This document shows, piece by piece, positions 8,788 to 17,233 of a stretch of 64,000 nt of DNA. The notes under the pieces were generated by a model that saw only the letters and a program-made list of their open reading frames with translations, did not search any database and had not been told where the DNA came from. Source of the DNA: JBAZMA01 sp041649995 (GTDB taxonomy: Bacteria > Omnitrophota > Gorgyraeia > Velamenicoccales > Velamenicoccaceae). Position 1 is the first letter of the stretch. Each line of letters starts with the position of its first letter. The DNA lies in the NCBI GenBank assembly GCA_041649995.1, contig JBAZMA010000004.1:123162-187161 (forward strand). Reading direction: 5' to 3'. Made by a program: the position numbers and the translations under genes.

Positions 8788-9783
8788 TTATGATTTTTCT
8801 TTCTTTAATTTTTTTTCATCGATCTGTATTCCCAGGTTCAATCCCATGCCCATGATGAGCTCCTTGACCTCTGTCAGGGATTTTTTCCCGAAGTTCCGCA
8901 GGCCCAGCAATTCGCTTTCGGACTTGCTCACGAGGTCGGCGATGGTCTTGATATTGGCTTCCCTGAGACAATTGGAACTGCGGACCGACAATTCCAGCTC
9001 GGAAATAGGCAGCCTGAGCTTATCATAAAGCTGTGTCTCTTCCGGCGTCATGGCCTCTTCCTCTTCCATCTCTTCAGGAATCTGGCCGAGATTCAGGAAC
9101 ACATCCAGATGCCCCCTGAGGATATTGGCGGCGTAAAGCATCGCGTCCTTCGGATCAATGCTGCCGTTGGTGACGACTTCGATAACGAGGCGGTCATAAT
9201 CCGTCTTCTGCCCCACGCGGGTATTTTCAACGTGATACGTAACCTTTTTGATGGGAGAGAAAGCGGAATCCACCGGCAACGCGCCGATCAACTGCTCCTC
9301 TTTCTTGTTGCCCTCCGCAGCCACATAGCCGCGGCCGCGTCCCACCTCGATCTCAACGTTGAATTTAACATCTTTGGTCAAGGTCGCGATATGAAGGTCC
9401 GGATTCAGAACCTCAACCGTCCCGTCTGTAATGATATCCCTTCCTGTGACTTCGCCGGCTTTGTCTTTCTTGATGTAGATGGATTTCGGCGCGCGGGAAT
9501 GAGAGCTCAGGATAAGCTGCTTGATGTTGAGGATAATGTCCGTGATATCCTCCTGGACCCCTTCCGAGGAACTGAATTCATGGAGGATACCATCCATCTT
9601 GACGGCCGTAACCGCGCTGCCTTCGATGGAAGACAAAAGCACCCGTCGCAGCGAATTTCCCAGGGTCACTCCGAAACCGCGTTCAAAAGGTTCGGCGATA
9701 AACCGGGCAAACGTCGGCGTGTGCGTTGATTCATCTATTTCCAAAAACTTCGGCAACTGAAAATCTTTCCACTTAATTCCCAT
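8788..9783 (-). CDS. rpoA: RNA polymerase alpha subunit
   Basis: Assembly platform of RNA polymerase and contact site for UP elements and activators. The 331-residue protein has an N-terminal dimerisation domain (FGVTLGNSLRRVLLSSIEGSAV), the usual linker, and a C-terminal domain with LPISELELSVRSSNCL and LLGLRNFGKKSLTEVKE, the DNA-contacting helix-hairpin-helix. It lies in the standard alpha order rpsM-rpsK-rpsD-rpoA-rplQ. A GAGGAGGAGAG ribosome-binding site directly precedes the ATG. Confidence 0.97.
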   Translation of the reverse strand: MGIKWKDFQLPKFLEIDESTHTPTFARFIAEPFERGFGVTLGNSLRRVLLSSIEGSAVTAVKMDGILHEFSSSEGVQEDITDIILNIKQLILSSHSRAPKSIYIKKDKAGEVTGRDIITDGTVEVLNPDLHIATLTKDVKFNVEIEVGRGRGYVAAEGNKKEEQLIGALPVDSAFSPIKKVTYHVENTRVGQKTDYDRLVIEVVTNGSIDPKDAMLYAANILRGHLDVFLNLGQIPEEMEEEEAMTPEETQLYDKLRLPISELELSVRSSNCLREANIKTIADLVSKSESELLGLRNFGKKSLTEVKELIMGMGLNLGIQIDEKKLKKEKS

Positions 9784-9876
9784 CTCTCCTCCTCATTTCT
9801 TTCTCGGATGGCCTGTCTGTAAGCGCATCCTTTAAAAAACGTCTCAACCCACGGATCGCCTACACGCGTGCAATCT

Positions 9877-10506
9877 TTATTTGGAATACAGTTCGACGAT
9901 CAACTGTTCATGTATGGGCATCTGGATATCGTCCCTGTCCGGCAGGCGCGCCACAGTCGCTTTCAAATTATCAAGATCCGCCTGCAGCCAGGTCGCAACG
10001 CCCCTGTCCTTACAAAGCTCGATGTTGCTGCGAACGCCCTTTTTCACGCCATCGTGCCCTTTGATCTCTATCGTATCGCCTGCCTTCACGGAAAATGAAG
10101 GGATATTAACCCTTCGGCCATTGACATAAACCGAGCCGTGCCTCACGAGCTGGCGGGCCTGCGCGTGAGATGTCGCGAACAAAAGACGCAAAAGCACGTT
10201 ATCCAAGCGCCTTTCCAAAAGCTGCAAAAGCACCTTGCCCGTAACCCCCTGGGTTTTGGAAGCGATCGCGAAATACCGGCGGAACTGTTTTTCCAGGACC
10301 CCGTAGATCTTTTTAACCTTTTGCTTCTCTCTCAGCTGCAATCCGTAGTTGGAAAGCTTGGGCTGCCTGCCCTGGCCGTGTTGTCCCGGAGGAAATGCCC
10401 TTTTTGCGACAGAACACTTTTCTGTGTGACAGCGCGTTCCTTTCAGGAAAAGTTTCATCATTTCCCTGCGGCAAATACGGCAGCTTGGACCTATATATCT
10501 CGCCAT
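9877..10506 (-). CDS. rpsD: 30S ribosomal protein uS4, zinc-binding form
   Basis: Primary 16S rRNA-binding protein that nucleates 30S assembly and often autoregulates the alpha operon. The 209-residue protein keeps four cysteines, C9, C12, C26 and C31, the positions that bind zinc in the Thermus protein, and has the S4 RNA-binding fold (RLDNVLLRLLFATSHAQARQLVRHGSVYVNG). PPGQHG marks the N-terminal domain end. Standard alpha position between rpsK and rpoA. Confidence 0.96.
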   Translation of the reverse strand: MARYIGPSCRICRREMMKLFLKGTRCHTEKCSVAKRAFPPGQHGQGRQPKLSNYGLQLREKQKVKKIYGVLEKQFRRYFAIASKTQGVTGKVLLQLLERRLDNVLLRLLFATSHAQARQLVRHGSVYVNGRRVNIPSFSVKAGDTIEIKGHDGVKKGVRSNIELCKDRGVATWLQADLDNLKATVARLPDRDDIQMPIHEQLIVELYSK

Positions 10507-10527
10507 TGATTTTACCCTTTCCTTTTC

Positions 10528-10914
10528 TTAGACCCTTCTTCTCTTAGGCGCCCGGCAGCCGTTGTGCGGCACAGGCGTGACGTCCTTGATCATCTTGATC
10601 ATCAAACCCGCGGCGGCGATCGCGCGGATCGCGGATTCACGGCCGGAACCCGGCCCGTTCACATAAACATCCACTTCAACGAGGCCCGCGTCCTTGGCTT
10701 TTTTCGCGGCATCACCGGCGGCCACCTGAGCGGCAAACGGTGTGGATTTTTTAGACCCCTTAAACCCGACAACCCCTGGCGTCGACCAGGAAATCACATT
10801 GCCCTGACGATCCGTGATCGTAATGATCGTATTGTTAAAACTGGCCTGGATATGCGCGACACCGGCTGTCGATGTTAAAACCTTCTTGCCTTTTTTCTTT
10901 CCTCTCTGAACCAT
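10528..10914 (-). CDS. rpsK: 30S ribosomal protein uS11
   Basis: Platform protein of the small subunit near the E site. The 128-residue sequence has the typical core (GVAHIQASFNNTIITITDRQGNVISW, GSGRESAIRA) and the arginine-rich end HNGCRAPKRRRV. An AAGGAG site lies 5-6 nt before the ATG, and a 9-bp hairpin sits immediately upstream of that site in an unusually long 134-bp gap after rpsM. Confidence 0.97.
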   Translation of the reverse strand: MVQRGKKKGKKVLTSTAGVAHIQASFNNTIITITDRQGNVISWSTPGVVGFKGSKKSTPFAAQVAAGDAAKKAKDAGLVEVDVYVNGPGSGRESAIRAIAAAGLMIKMIKDVTPVPHNGCRAPKRRRV

Positions 10915-10925
10915 TCTTGCTCCTT

Positions 10926-10946
10926 AATCTCACCGCTGGCGAGATT
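10926..10946 (-). promoter_or_regulatory. Stem-loop directly upstream of the rpsK ribosome-binding site
   Basis: On the minus strand arms AATCTCGCC and GGTGAGATT pair over 9 bp (one G-U) around an AGC loop; the AAGGAG of rpsK follows at once. The surrounding rpsM-rpsK gap is 134 bp in a region where gaps are mostly under 60 bp. There is no T-run, so it is not a terminator. Its position suggests control of rpsK translation, for example by uS4, but this is inference. Confidence 0.5.
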
Positions 10947-11048
10947 AGGCCCTTCCTTTATGCGGTACCAGAAAGGCCCATCCTTTTTGGATTACCCGCC
11001 GCGTGCCTAGCTCACACACGGGGTCACGTTGATTTTCTCAAAATATTC

Positions 11049-11459
11049 TTACTTCCCCGCGGGGGCCGGTTTTTTGGCCGGGGCAGGGGCTGCCGCCCTG
11101 ATGATACCGGCGTTCTTGCGCGGGCCTTTTCTCGTGCGAGCGTTCGTTTTTGTCCTTTGTCCGCGGACAGGAAGCGCCTTCTTATGGCGCATTCCGCGAT
11201 AGGACCCGATATCCATGAGCCTTTTGACGTTCTGGGCGAGTTCCCGGCGAAGATCGCCTTCCACGCGATATCCCTTCTGCAGGACCGCCGTGATACGCGA
11301 TATTTCCTCATCGCTTAAGTCTTTTCCGCGCTTGGCCGGCTCTATTCCGGCCTCCTTAAGCACGTCCTGGGAGTTCGTCTGGCCTATCCCGTAGAGATAT
11401 GTCAAAGCGACGTCGATCCTTTTTTCCTTGGGAAGATCCACACCTAAGATTCTTGGCAT
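11049..11459 (-). CDS. rpsM: 30S ribosomal protein uS13
   Basis: Head protein of the small subunit contacting tRNA and 50S. Motifs are RILGVDLPKEKRIDVALTYL, YGIGQ and the GSYRGMRHKKALPVRGQRT segment. The 136-residue protein ends in an Ala/Pro/Lys tail (AAAPAPAKKPAPAGK) longer than the usual short lysine end. First gene of the alpha cluster, following rpmJ. Confidence 0.96.
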   Translation of the reverse strand: MPRILGVDLPKEKRIDVALTYLYGIGQTNSQDVLKEAGIEPAKRGKDLSDEEISRITAVLQKGYRVEGDLRRELAQNVKRLMDIGSYRGMRHKKALPVRGQRTKTNARTRKGPRKNAGIIRAAAPAPAKKPAPAGK

Positions 11460-11517
11460 TCTTTCACTCCTTCGTCACTTACTTGAAAAAACCCGAAAAC
11501 GAAACCTGCTCGAAGCC

Positions 11518-11631
11518 CTATCCCTGTTTCTGCTTATGCTTAGGATTGCTGCACAAAACGCGCAGCGTCCTGTTGCGTTTGATAATCTTGCAATTATTGC
11601 AAATTCTTCTGACGGAAGATTTCACTTTCAT
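11518..11631 (-). CDS. rpmJ: 50S ribosomal protein bL36
   Basis: A 37-residue protein of the large subunit. The translation begins MKVKSSVRRICNNCK and ends CSNPKHKQKQG. The zinc ligands C11, C14, C27 and H32 are all present, so this is the zinc-binding (C+) form. It lies between infA and rpsM, the standard place. Confidence 0.96.
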   Translation of the reverse strand: MKVKSSVRRICNNCKIIKRNRTLRVLCSNPKHKQKQG

Positions 11632-11676
11632 GAGATTTGTCCTTTACTGATTTTGCCACGGAAGTTAAAAACCATC

Positions 11677-11895
11677 TTACTTGCAACGGAAAGTGATGCG
11701 CCCCCTGGTCAAATCGTACGGGGATACCTCAACCTTCACCTTGTCCCCGGGGAGGATCCGGATGAAATTCATGCGGATCTTTCCGGAAACATGAGCCAGG
11801 ATCTTGTGCCCGTTTTCCAGTTCGATCTGGAACATGGCGTTGGGCAAAGATTCGACGACAACACCCTCGACTTCAATGGATTCTTCTTTGGCCAT
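11677..11895 (-). CDS. infA: Translation initiation factor IF-1
   Basis: A 72-residue OB-fold protein that binds the A site of the 30S subunit during initiation. It shows MAKEESIEVEGVV, the NAMFQIELENGH strand, HVSGKIRMNFIRILPGD and SPYDLTRGRITFR. It lies 8 bp after map and before rpmJ, as in many bacterial spc/alpha junctions. Confidence 0.97.
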   Translation of the reverse strand: MAKEESIEVEGVVVESLPNAMFQIELENGHKILAHVSGKIRMNFIRILPGDKVKVEVSPYDLTRGRITFRCK

Positions 11896-11903
11896 ATGTT
11901 TTT

Positions 11904-12647
11904 TTATTGTGTCAGGATCAAGGCGCCCTGGGGCGTCAAAGCGACCGTATGCTCAAAATGCGCCGAGGGTTTCTTGTCTTTGGTGACCGCCGTCCAGCCG
12001 TCGCTCAAAACCCTGACTTCCCAGCTGCCGGCATTGATCATCGGCTCTATGGCAAAGACCATGCCCACCTTCAATTCCGGCCCCTCGTCCTTCAATACAA
12101 AATTGGGGATCTGCGGCTCTTCATGCAGTTCCCGGCCGATCCCGTGCCCTACGAAATCCCTGACCACGGAAAATCCCCGGGATTCCACATATCCCTGCAC
12201 GGCGCGGGATATATCGCCCAGCCGGTTCCCCACCTTAAATTCCTTGATGGCCTCTTCCAGGGAAACTTTTGCCGTTTCAATCAGCTTGCGGCGCAGGGTT
12301 TCCACCCGGCCCACGGCGAAAGTCTGAGCCATGTCCACGAAAAAACCACTCTTTTCCAGACCGATATCGATTCCGGCGATATCCCCCTCCTGCAGCCTGC
12401 GTTCTCCGGGAATACCATGAACAACCTCTTCATTCACCGAAATACAGATATTGGCCGGAAACCCGCGATAACCTTTAAAAGCGGGCTTTGCTTTGGCCTT
12501 GCGGATCATTTCCCCGGCAGCCTTATCCAGGTCATTCGTAACAACTCCCGGTGAGACCATAGATGCCAGCCCACGCATGACATTCGCCAGAATCTCACCA
12601 GCGTCCCTCATCTGGCTGATTTCCCGGCTCGTCCTTAAAGGGATCAT
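11904..12647 (-). CDS. map: Methionine aminopeptidase, type I
   Basis: Removes the initiator methionine from new proteins. The 247-residue protein has the dinuclear metal ligands in GIDIG, VDMAQTFA, the histidine of GHGIGRELHEEP, IEPM and FEHTV. Its ATG overlaps the adk stop (ATGA, 4 bp), giving translational coupling in the classic secY-adk-map order. Confidence 0.97.
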   Translation of the reverse strand: MIPLRTSREISQMRDAGEILANVMRGLASMVSPGVVTNDLDKAAGEMIRKAKAKPAFKGYRGFPANICISVNEEVVHGIPGERRLQEGDIAGIDIGLEKSGFFVDMAQTFAVGRVETLRRKLIETAKVSLEEAIKEFKVGNRLGDISRAVQGYVESRGFSVVRDFVGHGIGRELHEEPQIPNFVLKDEGPELKVGMVFAIEPMINAGSWEVRVLSDGWTAVTKDKKPSAHFEHTVALTPQGALILTQ

Positions 12648-13285
12648 TTGAAAGAGCTAAGGATCTGTTTAATGCTGACAAAAACATCTTTGGAATCCAG
12701 GTCCCCGGAAACATTTGTCAACCGGCCCTGTTTTCCGTAATAATCCAAAACGCCCTCGGATTCCTGCAAATACACATGCAGCCTGTTCTTGACGGTCGCT
12801 TCGTTGTCATCAGGCCTCTGAAATAACTCCACCTGACATTGGTCGCAAAGCATGTCTTTTTTAGGCGGCATATTGGTCAGGTGATAATTGGTCCCGCATT
12901 TGGGACAAACGCGGCGGCCTGTTAACCTCTGGACAACGACGCCTTCGGTGGTCTTTAAGTATATCGCTTTATCAATTCCCCCGGGGAGGATCTCATCGAG
13001 CGCCTTGGCCTGCGCCACGGTGCGCGGAAACCCATCCAGGATAAAACCATCCTTAATATCAGGCGAGGAAAGCCTCTTCTTGGTCATTTCCGTCACGAGG
13101 GTATCGGGGACGAGCTTTCCGGATTCCATATACGCCTTGGCTTCCCGCCCTAAATCCGTATTATTCTTCACTTCCCCGCGGAGAATATCGCCTGTCGAAA
13201 TATGCGGCAGATGATATTCCTTGATCATCAATTTCGCCTGCGTTCCTTTGCCTGCGCCCGGAGGTCCGAACAGGATGAGTTTCAT
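12644..13285 (-). CDS. adk: Adenylate kinase with zinc-type LID
   Basis: Catalyses 2 ADP = ATP + AMP. The start at 13285 gives MKLILFGPPGAGKGTQ, the P-loop at the N-terminus as expected, and overlaps the secY stop by 1 bp (TGATG); a longer reading frame upstream lies inside secY and is rejected. The 213-residue enzyme has DGFPRT, and a long LID with zinc ligands C127, C130, C147 and C150. Confidence 0.96.
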   Translation of the reverse strand: MKLILFGPPGAGKGTQAKLMIKEYHLPHISTGDILRGEVKNNTDLGREAKAYMESGKLVPDTLVTEMTKKRLSSPDIKDGFILDGFPRTVAQAKALDEILPGGIDKAIYLKTTEGVVVQRLTGRRVCPKCGTNYHLTNMPPKKDMLCDQCQVELFQRPDDNEATVKNRLHVYLQESEGVLDYYGKQGRLTNVSGDLDSKDVFVSIKQILSSFK

Positions 13286-14631
13286 CAGCGCCTTCCTCTC
13301 AACTTGGTCGATTTCAGAAATCCTTCGTAATTTCTCATCAAAAGATGCGACTCGATCTGCTTGACGGTGTCCAGCACAACGCCCACGGTGATCAAAAGAC
13401 CCGTGCCTCCGAAAAAGGAAGCGACGAGGTAGGGGATTTTCAGCCACGCCATCAGCATATCGGGAAAGATCGCCATGAAGGCCATAAAAATGGCTCCGGC
13501 AAGGGTGATGCGCGTCATGACAAAATCCAGATATTCGGCCGTCGGCCTCCCCGGTCTGATCCCCGGAACGAAACCGCCGTATTTTTTCATGTTCTCGGCG
13601 ATATCCGTCGGATTAAAAACAATGGCCGTGTAAAAATAACAGAAGAAAATAATAAGAAGCGCATAGACGATCGTGTAAAGCGCGTGTCCGCGGATCAGAT
13701 TATTGGCGAACGACTGGAACCCGGCGTGCGGGACAAAAGAAGCGATCGTCGCCGGAAACAAAATGATGGATTGCGCGAAAATAATGGCAATGATGCCGGA
13801 CTGGTCGATCTTCAACGGAATATAAGTGCTCTGACCTCCATACACCTTGCGCCCAACGACCCGCCTGGCGTATTGGACAGGGATCTTTCGCACGGACTGA
13901 ATGACCATGGTCACGGCCAAAATCACCGCCACCAGCAGCACGGCCATAATGACGAACACGTACGGTTCCAGGGTCCTCTTCGAAGGAGAATACGGAGAAA
14001 ATAAGACCCAAAGCTGATATCCCGCCGAAGGGATCCTTGAAATGATACCCGCGGTGATGATGAGCGATATGCCGTTGCCTATTCCCCGTTCCTGGATCTG
14101 TTCCCCGAGCCACATGATAAAAATGGTCCCGGTTGTCAGCGTCATGATGGTGAGGATCTTAAAGCCCCATCCGGGAAGCATGACAATCTCCAGGCCTTCC
14201 GAACGCCCCAATCCTTCCACCCAGACCGCGATGAAATAAGACTGGATAATCGCCAGGATCACCGTGCCGTAGCGCGTATACTGGGTGATTTTCTGATGGC
14301 CGGACCTGCCTTCCTTGGCGATCTTCTCCAAGGCCGGAACAACCGCCGTCAAAAGCTGCATGATGATCGAGCAGGAGATATACGGCATGATCCCCAACGC
14401 GAAAATGGTCATGCGGCTCATAGCGCCGCCGGAAAACATATTCATAATGCCAAAGAGCGCGCCCCCTTCCGTGGAGGTGATCCGACGGAAGAGTTCTGCC
14501 AGGGCCTGCCCGTTAATGCCGGGCGTCGGGATATAACAGCCCACGCGGTAAACCGCCAAAAGGGCCAGGGCTATTAAAATCCTTTTTTTCAGCTCTGGAA
14601 TCTTAAAGGAATTTAATAAGGCGGAAATCAT
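13285..14631 (-). CDS. secY: Preprotein translocase subunit SecY
   Basis: Channel-forming subunit of the Sec translocon in the inner membrane. The 448-residue protein has about ten hydrophobic helices, the N-terminal LALLAVYRVGCYIPTPGING, the plug-region FSGGAMSRMTIFALGIMPYI, and the conserved cytoplasmic loop YARRVVGRKVYGGQSTYIPLK. It overlaps both rplO (1 bp) and adk (1 bp). Confidence 0.97.
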   Translation of the reverse strand: MISALLNSFKIPELKKRILIALALLAVYRVGCYIPTPGINGQALAELFRRITSTEGGALFGIMNMFSGGAMSRMTIFALGIMPYISCSIIMQLLTAVVPALEKIAKEGRSGHQKITQYTRYGTVILAIIQSYFIAVWVEGLGRSEGLEIVMLPGWGFKILTIMTLTTGTIFIMWLGEQIQERGIGNGISLIITAGIISRIPSAGYQLWVLFSPYSPSKRTLEPYVFVIMAVLLVAVILAVTMVIQSVRKIPVQYARRVVGRKVYGGQSTYIPLKIDQSGIIAIIFAQSIILFPATIASFVPHAGFQSFANNLIRGHALYTIVYALLIIFFCYFYTAIVFNPTDIAENMKKYGGFVPGIRPGRPTAEYLDFVMTRITLAGAIFMAFMAIFPDMLMAWLKIPYLVASFFGGTGLLITVGVVLDTVKQIESHLLMRNYEGFLKSTKLRGRR

Positions 14632-15080
14632 TATGCCTTCTTCAGAATTTCGATTGTTCCGGAGGCGCCTTCGACCTTCTTAACCGCTGAGTCTGTGGCT
14701 TTGTGCACTTTCACATGGAATGCTTTTTCGACTTTGCCGTCGCCCAAGAGCTTGACCAGCCCTTCCTTCTTCCTGATGAGGCCTTCGTCGAAAAGATTGT
14801 CGGGAGAGATCGTGGCGCCCTTGGCGAATTTATCCAATGCTCCAACATTAACAACCTGATAGAGATTCTCGGAACGGCTCGTGAAACCTCTTTTGGGAAG
14901 CCTGCGGAACAGCATGGTCTGGCCGCCTTCATAACCCAGGCGAAAATGACGACCGGCCCTGGATCCCTGGCCCTTGTGGCCCCGGCCGCTGGTCTTTCCG
15001 CGGCCTGATCCAACGCCTCTTCCGACAGCTCTCTTTCTCCTGTTCACGCCCCGAGGGGCTTTCAAATCCGATATCTGCAT
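14631..15080 (-). CDS. rplO: 50S ribosomal protein uL15
   Basis: Large-subunit assembly protein. The 149-residue sequence begins with the glycine/arginine-rich GRGVGSGRGKTSGRGHKGQ and carries GFEGGQ-like GYEGGQTMLFRRLPKRGF. It follows rpsE after only 4 bp, so the rpmD (uL30) gene that often lies between them is absent. Confidence 0.96.
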   Translation of the reverse strand: MQISDLKAPRGVNRRKRAVGRGVGSGRGKTSGRGHKGQGSRAGRHFRLGYEGGQTMLFRRLPKRGFTSRSENLYQVVNVGALDKFAKGATISPDNLFDEGLIRKKEGLVKLLGDGKVEKAFHVKVHKATDSAVKKVEGASGTIEILKKA

Positions 15081-15084
15081 CTGG

Positions 15085-15591
15085 CTAACCTTCCTGTGGG
15101 GATGAAACCTGTTTTCTCAACGCGAAAATATCAAGATCCCTGTTCAATTCTTTCAGTCCTTCAATCGTCGCCATGATCACATTCAAAGGATTATTGCTGG
15201 TCAAACATTTTGTGAGAATATCCTTGATGCCCGCCGCTTCGCACACCGCGCGCACCGGACCGGAGGCGATGATCCCAGTCCCTTCAACCGCCGGCTTCAG
15301 GAGAACGCGGGCGGAACCGAATCTTCCCATAACGTCGTGAGGGATCGTCGTGCCCTGCAGAGGGACAATCATCATGCTCTTTTTCGCCTGGGAAATCCCT
15401 TTGCGGATCGCATCCGCGACTTCATTGGCCTTCCCCAGGGAAACTCCGACCCTGCCGCGGGTATTTCCCACGACAACCAAAGCGCTAAAAGACATCTTTT
15501 TGCCGCCTTTTGTCACCTTGGCCACACGGCTGATCTTGACAACCTTTTCTATGGCTTCTTTGCTTTCTGTCACGGCAATAGGTTCAACCAT
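15085..15591 (-). CDS. rpsE: 30S ribosomal protein uS5
   Basis: Decoding-fidelity protein of the small subunit. The 168-residue protein has the dsRNA-binding-like N-domain (VVKISRVAKVTKGGKKMSFS, VVGNTRGRVGVSLGKA) and the C-domain (GTTIPHDVMGRFGSARVLLKPA, GTGIIASGPVRAVCEAAGIKD). Located two bases after rplR in the spc order. Confidence 0.97.
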   Translation of the reverse strand: MVEPIAVTESKEAIEKVVKISRVAKVTKGGKKMSFSALVVVGNTRGRVGVSLGKANEVADAIRKGISQAKKSMMIVPLQGTTIPHDVMGRFGSARVLLKPAVEGTGIIASGPVRAVCEAAGIKDILTKCLTSNNPLNVIMATIEGLKELNRDLDIFALRKQVSSPQEG

Positions 15592-15593
15592 CT

Positions 15594-15953
15594 TTAAAAC
15601 TCCAATCCGCCCTTCCGCGCGGCTTCCGCAAAGGCCTTGATACGGCCATGATAATCATAGCCACCCCTGTCAAAAACCACGCGTTTAATGTTCTTGTCTT
15701 TGGCTTTTTGCGCTACAGCCTCTCCCAGAACCGCCGCAGCTTTAACGTTTCCCCCATAAGTGACCCTGCTCTTAAATTCCTTGTCCACGGTCGAGGCGCT
15801 CAACAGCGTCGCGCCCTTGGTGTCGTCGACGATCTGAATAAAAAGGTTCGCAAGGCTCCTGCGCACGCTCAAACGCGGGCGTTCGGTTGTTCCGGACACT
15901 TTCTTCCTGATCCTTAAATGGCGTCTTTGTCTTGCCGTTTTGTTTATTTTCAT
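15594..15953 (-). CDS. rplR: 50S ribosomal protein uL18
   Basis: Binds 5S rRNA in the central protuberance. 119 residues with RHLRIRKKVSGTTERPRLSV, SNLF-like SLANLFIQIVDD and the VVFDRGGYDYHGRIKAFAEAARKGGLEF end. Standard spc position between rplF and rpsE. Confidence 0.97.
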   Translation of the reverse strand: MKINKTARQRRHLRIRKKVSGTTERPRLSVRRSLANLFIQIVDDTKGATLLSASTVDKEFKSRVTYGGNVKAAAVLGEAVAQKAKDKNIKRVVFDRGGYDYHGRIKAFAEAARKGGLEF

Positions 15954-15987
15954 TTCGTCTTCCTGTTTGACTTCACCTTAAAAATTT

Positions 15988-16527
15988 TTACTTCGAAACC
16001 GCCTTGCCGACTTTCCTGCGGATACGTTCATCCTTGTACCGGATCCCTTTTCCCTTATACGGTTCAGGAGGGCAAATACGCCGGATCTCCGCGGCGACCT
16101 GTCCCACCTTGATCTTGTCGATACCGGAAATGGTAACTTCCACCTGCTTACTGGCGTCGATCTTGATCCCCTCGGGAATGGCGTATTCCACCGGATGGCT
16201 GAACCCGACGTTCAGTTTAAGGTTCTTACCCGCCACCAGGGCCTTGTAACCGACACCCTCGATGACGAGCGTCTTGGAGAAGCCGGCCGTAACGCCGCAG
16301 ATCATGTTCCTTGCCAAAGCGCGCGTTGTTCCGTGCATCGAACGCACGGGTTTGGATTCCCTAAGCGCCGTGAAAAAAAGCTTATTGTCCTTCTCCTCAC
16401 AGGCGATGTCCTGAGGAAGAATGAATTCCAGCTTGCCCTTGGGCCCTTCGACCGTCAGACACCCTTCCTTGACAGTCACCTTCGCGCCTTGTGTGATATC
16501 AACCGGTTTCTTACCTATTTTTGACAT
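15988..16527 (-). CDS. rplF: 50S ribosomal protein uL6
   Basis: Large-subunit protein near the factor-binding region. 179 residues with MSKIGKKPVDI, GVGYKALV and the end PEPYKGKGIRYKDERIRRKVGK. It is separated from rpsH by a 73-bp gap that holds a terminator-like hairpin. Confidence 0.97.
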   Translation of the reverse strand: MSKIGKKPVDITQGAKVTVKEGCLTVEGPKGKLEFILPQDIACEEKDNKLFFTALRESKPVRSMHGTTRALARNMICGVTAGFSKTLVIEGVGYKALVAGKNLKLNVGFSHPVEYAIPEGIKIDASKQVEVTISGIDKIKVGQVAAEIRRICPPEPYKGKGIRYKDERIRRKVGKAVSK

Positions 16528-16553
16528 TGAACACCTTAATTTTAATGGCCATG

Positions 16554-16588
16554 AAAAACCCGCTAAAATACAAATCTCTTAGCAAGGG
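16554..16588 (-). terminator. Terminator-like hairpin between rpsH and rplF
   Basis: On the minus strand CCC-TT-GCTAA, a 12-nt loop, then TTAGC-GGG followed by TTTTTC: an 8-bp stem with a two-base bulge and a five-base T-run. It lies inside the ribosomal operon, upstream of rplF, so it would be an attenuator rather than an operon end. The stem is only moderately strong. Confidence 0.45.
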
Positions 16589-16600
16589 TATCCGCTTCGC

Positions 16601-16996
16601 TTACCAAACGTAACAGAGCACTTCTCCGCCAAGACGCGCTTCCCTGGCCTGCGTATCCGTCATCAAACCTTTTGACGTTGTCAGGATCGCTATGCCTTTG
16701 CCCTTCAAAACCCTGGGCAGGCGCTTGGTGTCCGAGTAAACGCGAAGGCCCGGACGGGAAACCCTTTTCAAATTAATGATCACGGACTTCTTTTGGACAT
16801 AACGCAGATAAACCCTGAGAATCCCCTGTTTGGTATCCTTGATCACGCGGAAATTCTCTATAAAACCTTCATTCTTGAGAATACCGGCGATGGCTTCCAG
16901 GATCCTGGAATCAGGAATATCCACCTTCTCCAGACGCGCGCGCGCCCCATTCCTGATTAAAGTCAACATATTGGAAATTGGATCTGTCAATCCCAT
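16601..16996 (-). CDS. rpsH: 30S ribosomal protein uS8
   Basis: Central-domain 16S rRNA-binding protein. 131 residues with MGLTDPISNMLTLIRNG, LRVYLRYV and the C-terminal GKGIAILTTSKGLMTDTQAREARLGGEVLCYVW signature. It follows rpsN by 12 bp. Confidence 0.97.
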   Translation of the reverse strand: MGLTDPISNMLTLIRNGARARLEKVDIPDSRILEAIAGILKNEGFIENFRVIKDTKQGILRVYLRYVQKKSVIINLKRVSRPGLRVYSDTKRLPRVLKGKGIAILTTSKGLMTDTQAREARLGGEVLCYVW

Positions 16997-17008
16997 GGAA
17001 CTCTCCTC

Positions 17009-17194
17009 CTACCAGCTTGCTTTTCGGACTCCGGGTATTTCGCCTTTGGACGCCAGTTCACGAAAACAAATACGGCAAAGCTGGAATCTCCGATAATAGG
17101 CGCCGCTGCGTCCGCAGAGCCGGCAGCGGTTATTTTTTCTCGTCGAAAATTTCGGCGTCCTTAACCAACGGTTTATCTGCGATTTTTTAGCCAC
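17009..17194 (-). CDS. rpsN: 30S ribosomal protein uS14, zinc type
   Basis: Short 61-residue (type Z) uS14 of the 30S head. Zinc ligands C24, C27, C40 and C43 are present in RCRLCGR and LCRICFREL; the protein ends GEIPGVRKASW. Positioned between rplE and rpsH. Confidence 0.97.
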   Translation of the reverse strand: MAKKSQINRWLRTPKFSTRKNNRCRLCGRSGAYYRRFQLCRICFRELASKGEIPGVRKASW

Positions 17195-17233
17195 AGCGAT
17201 CCTTTCCTCCGTAACTTCTTTTTTAAACCAAAC

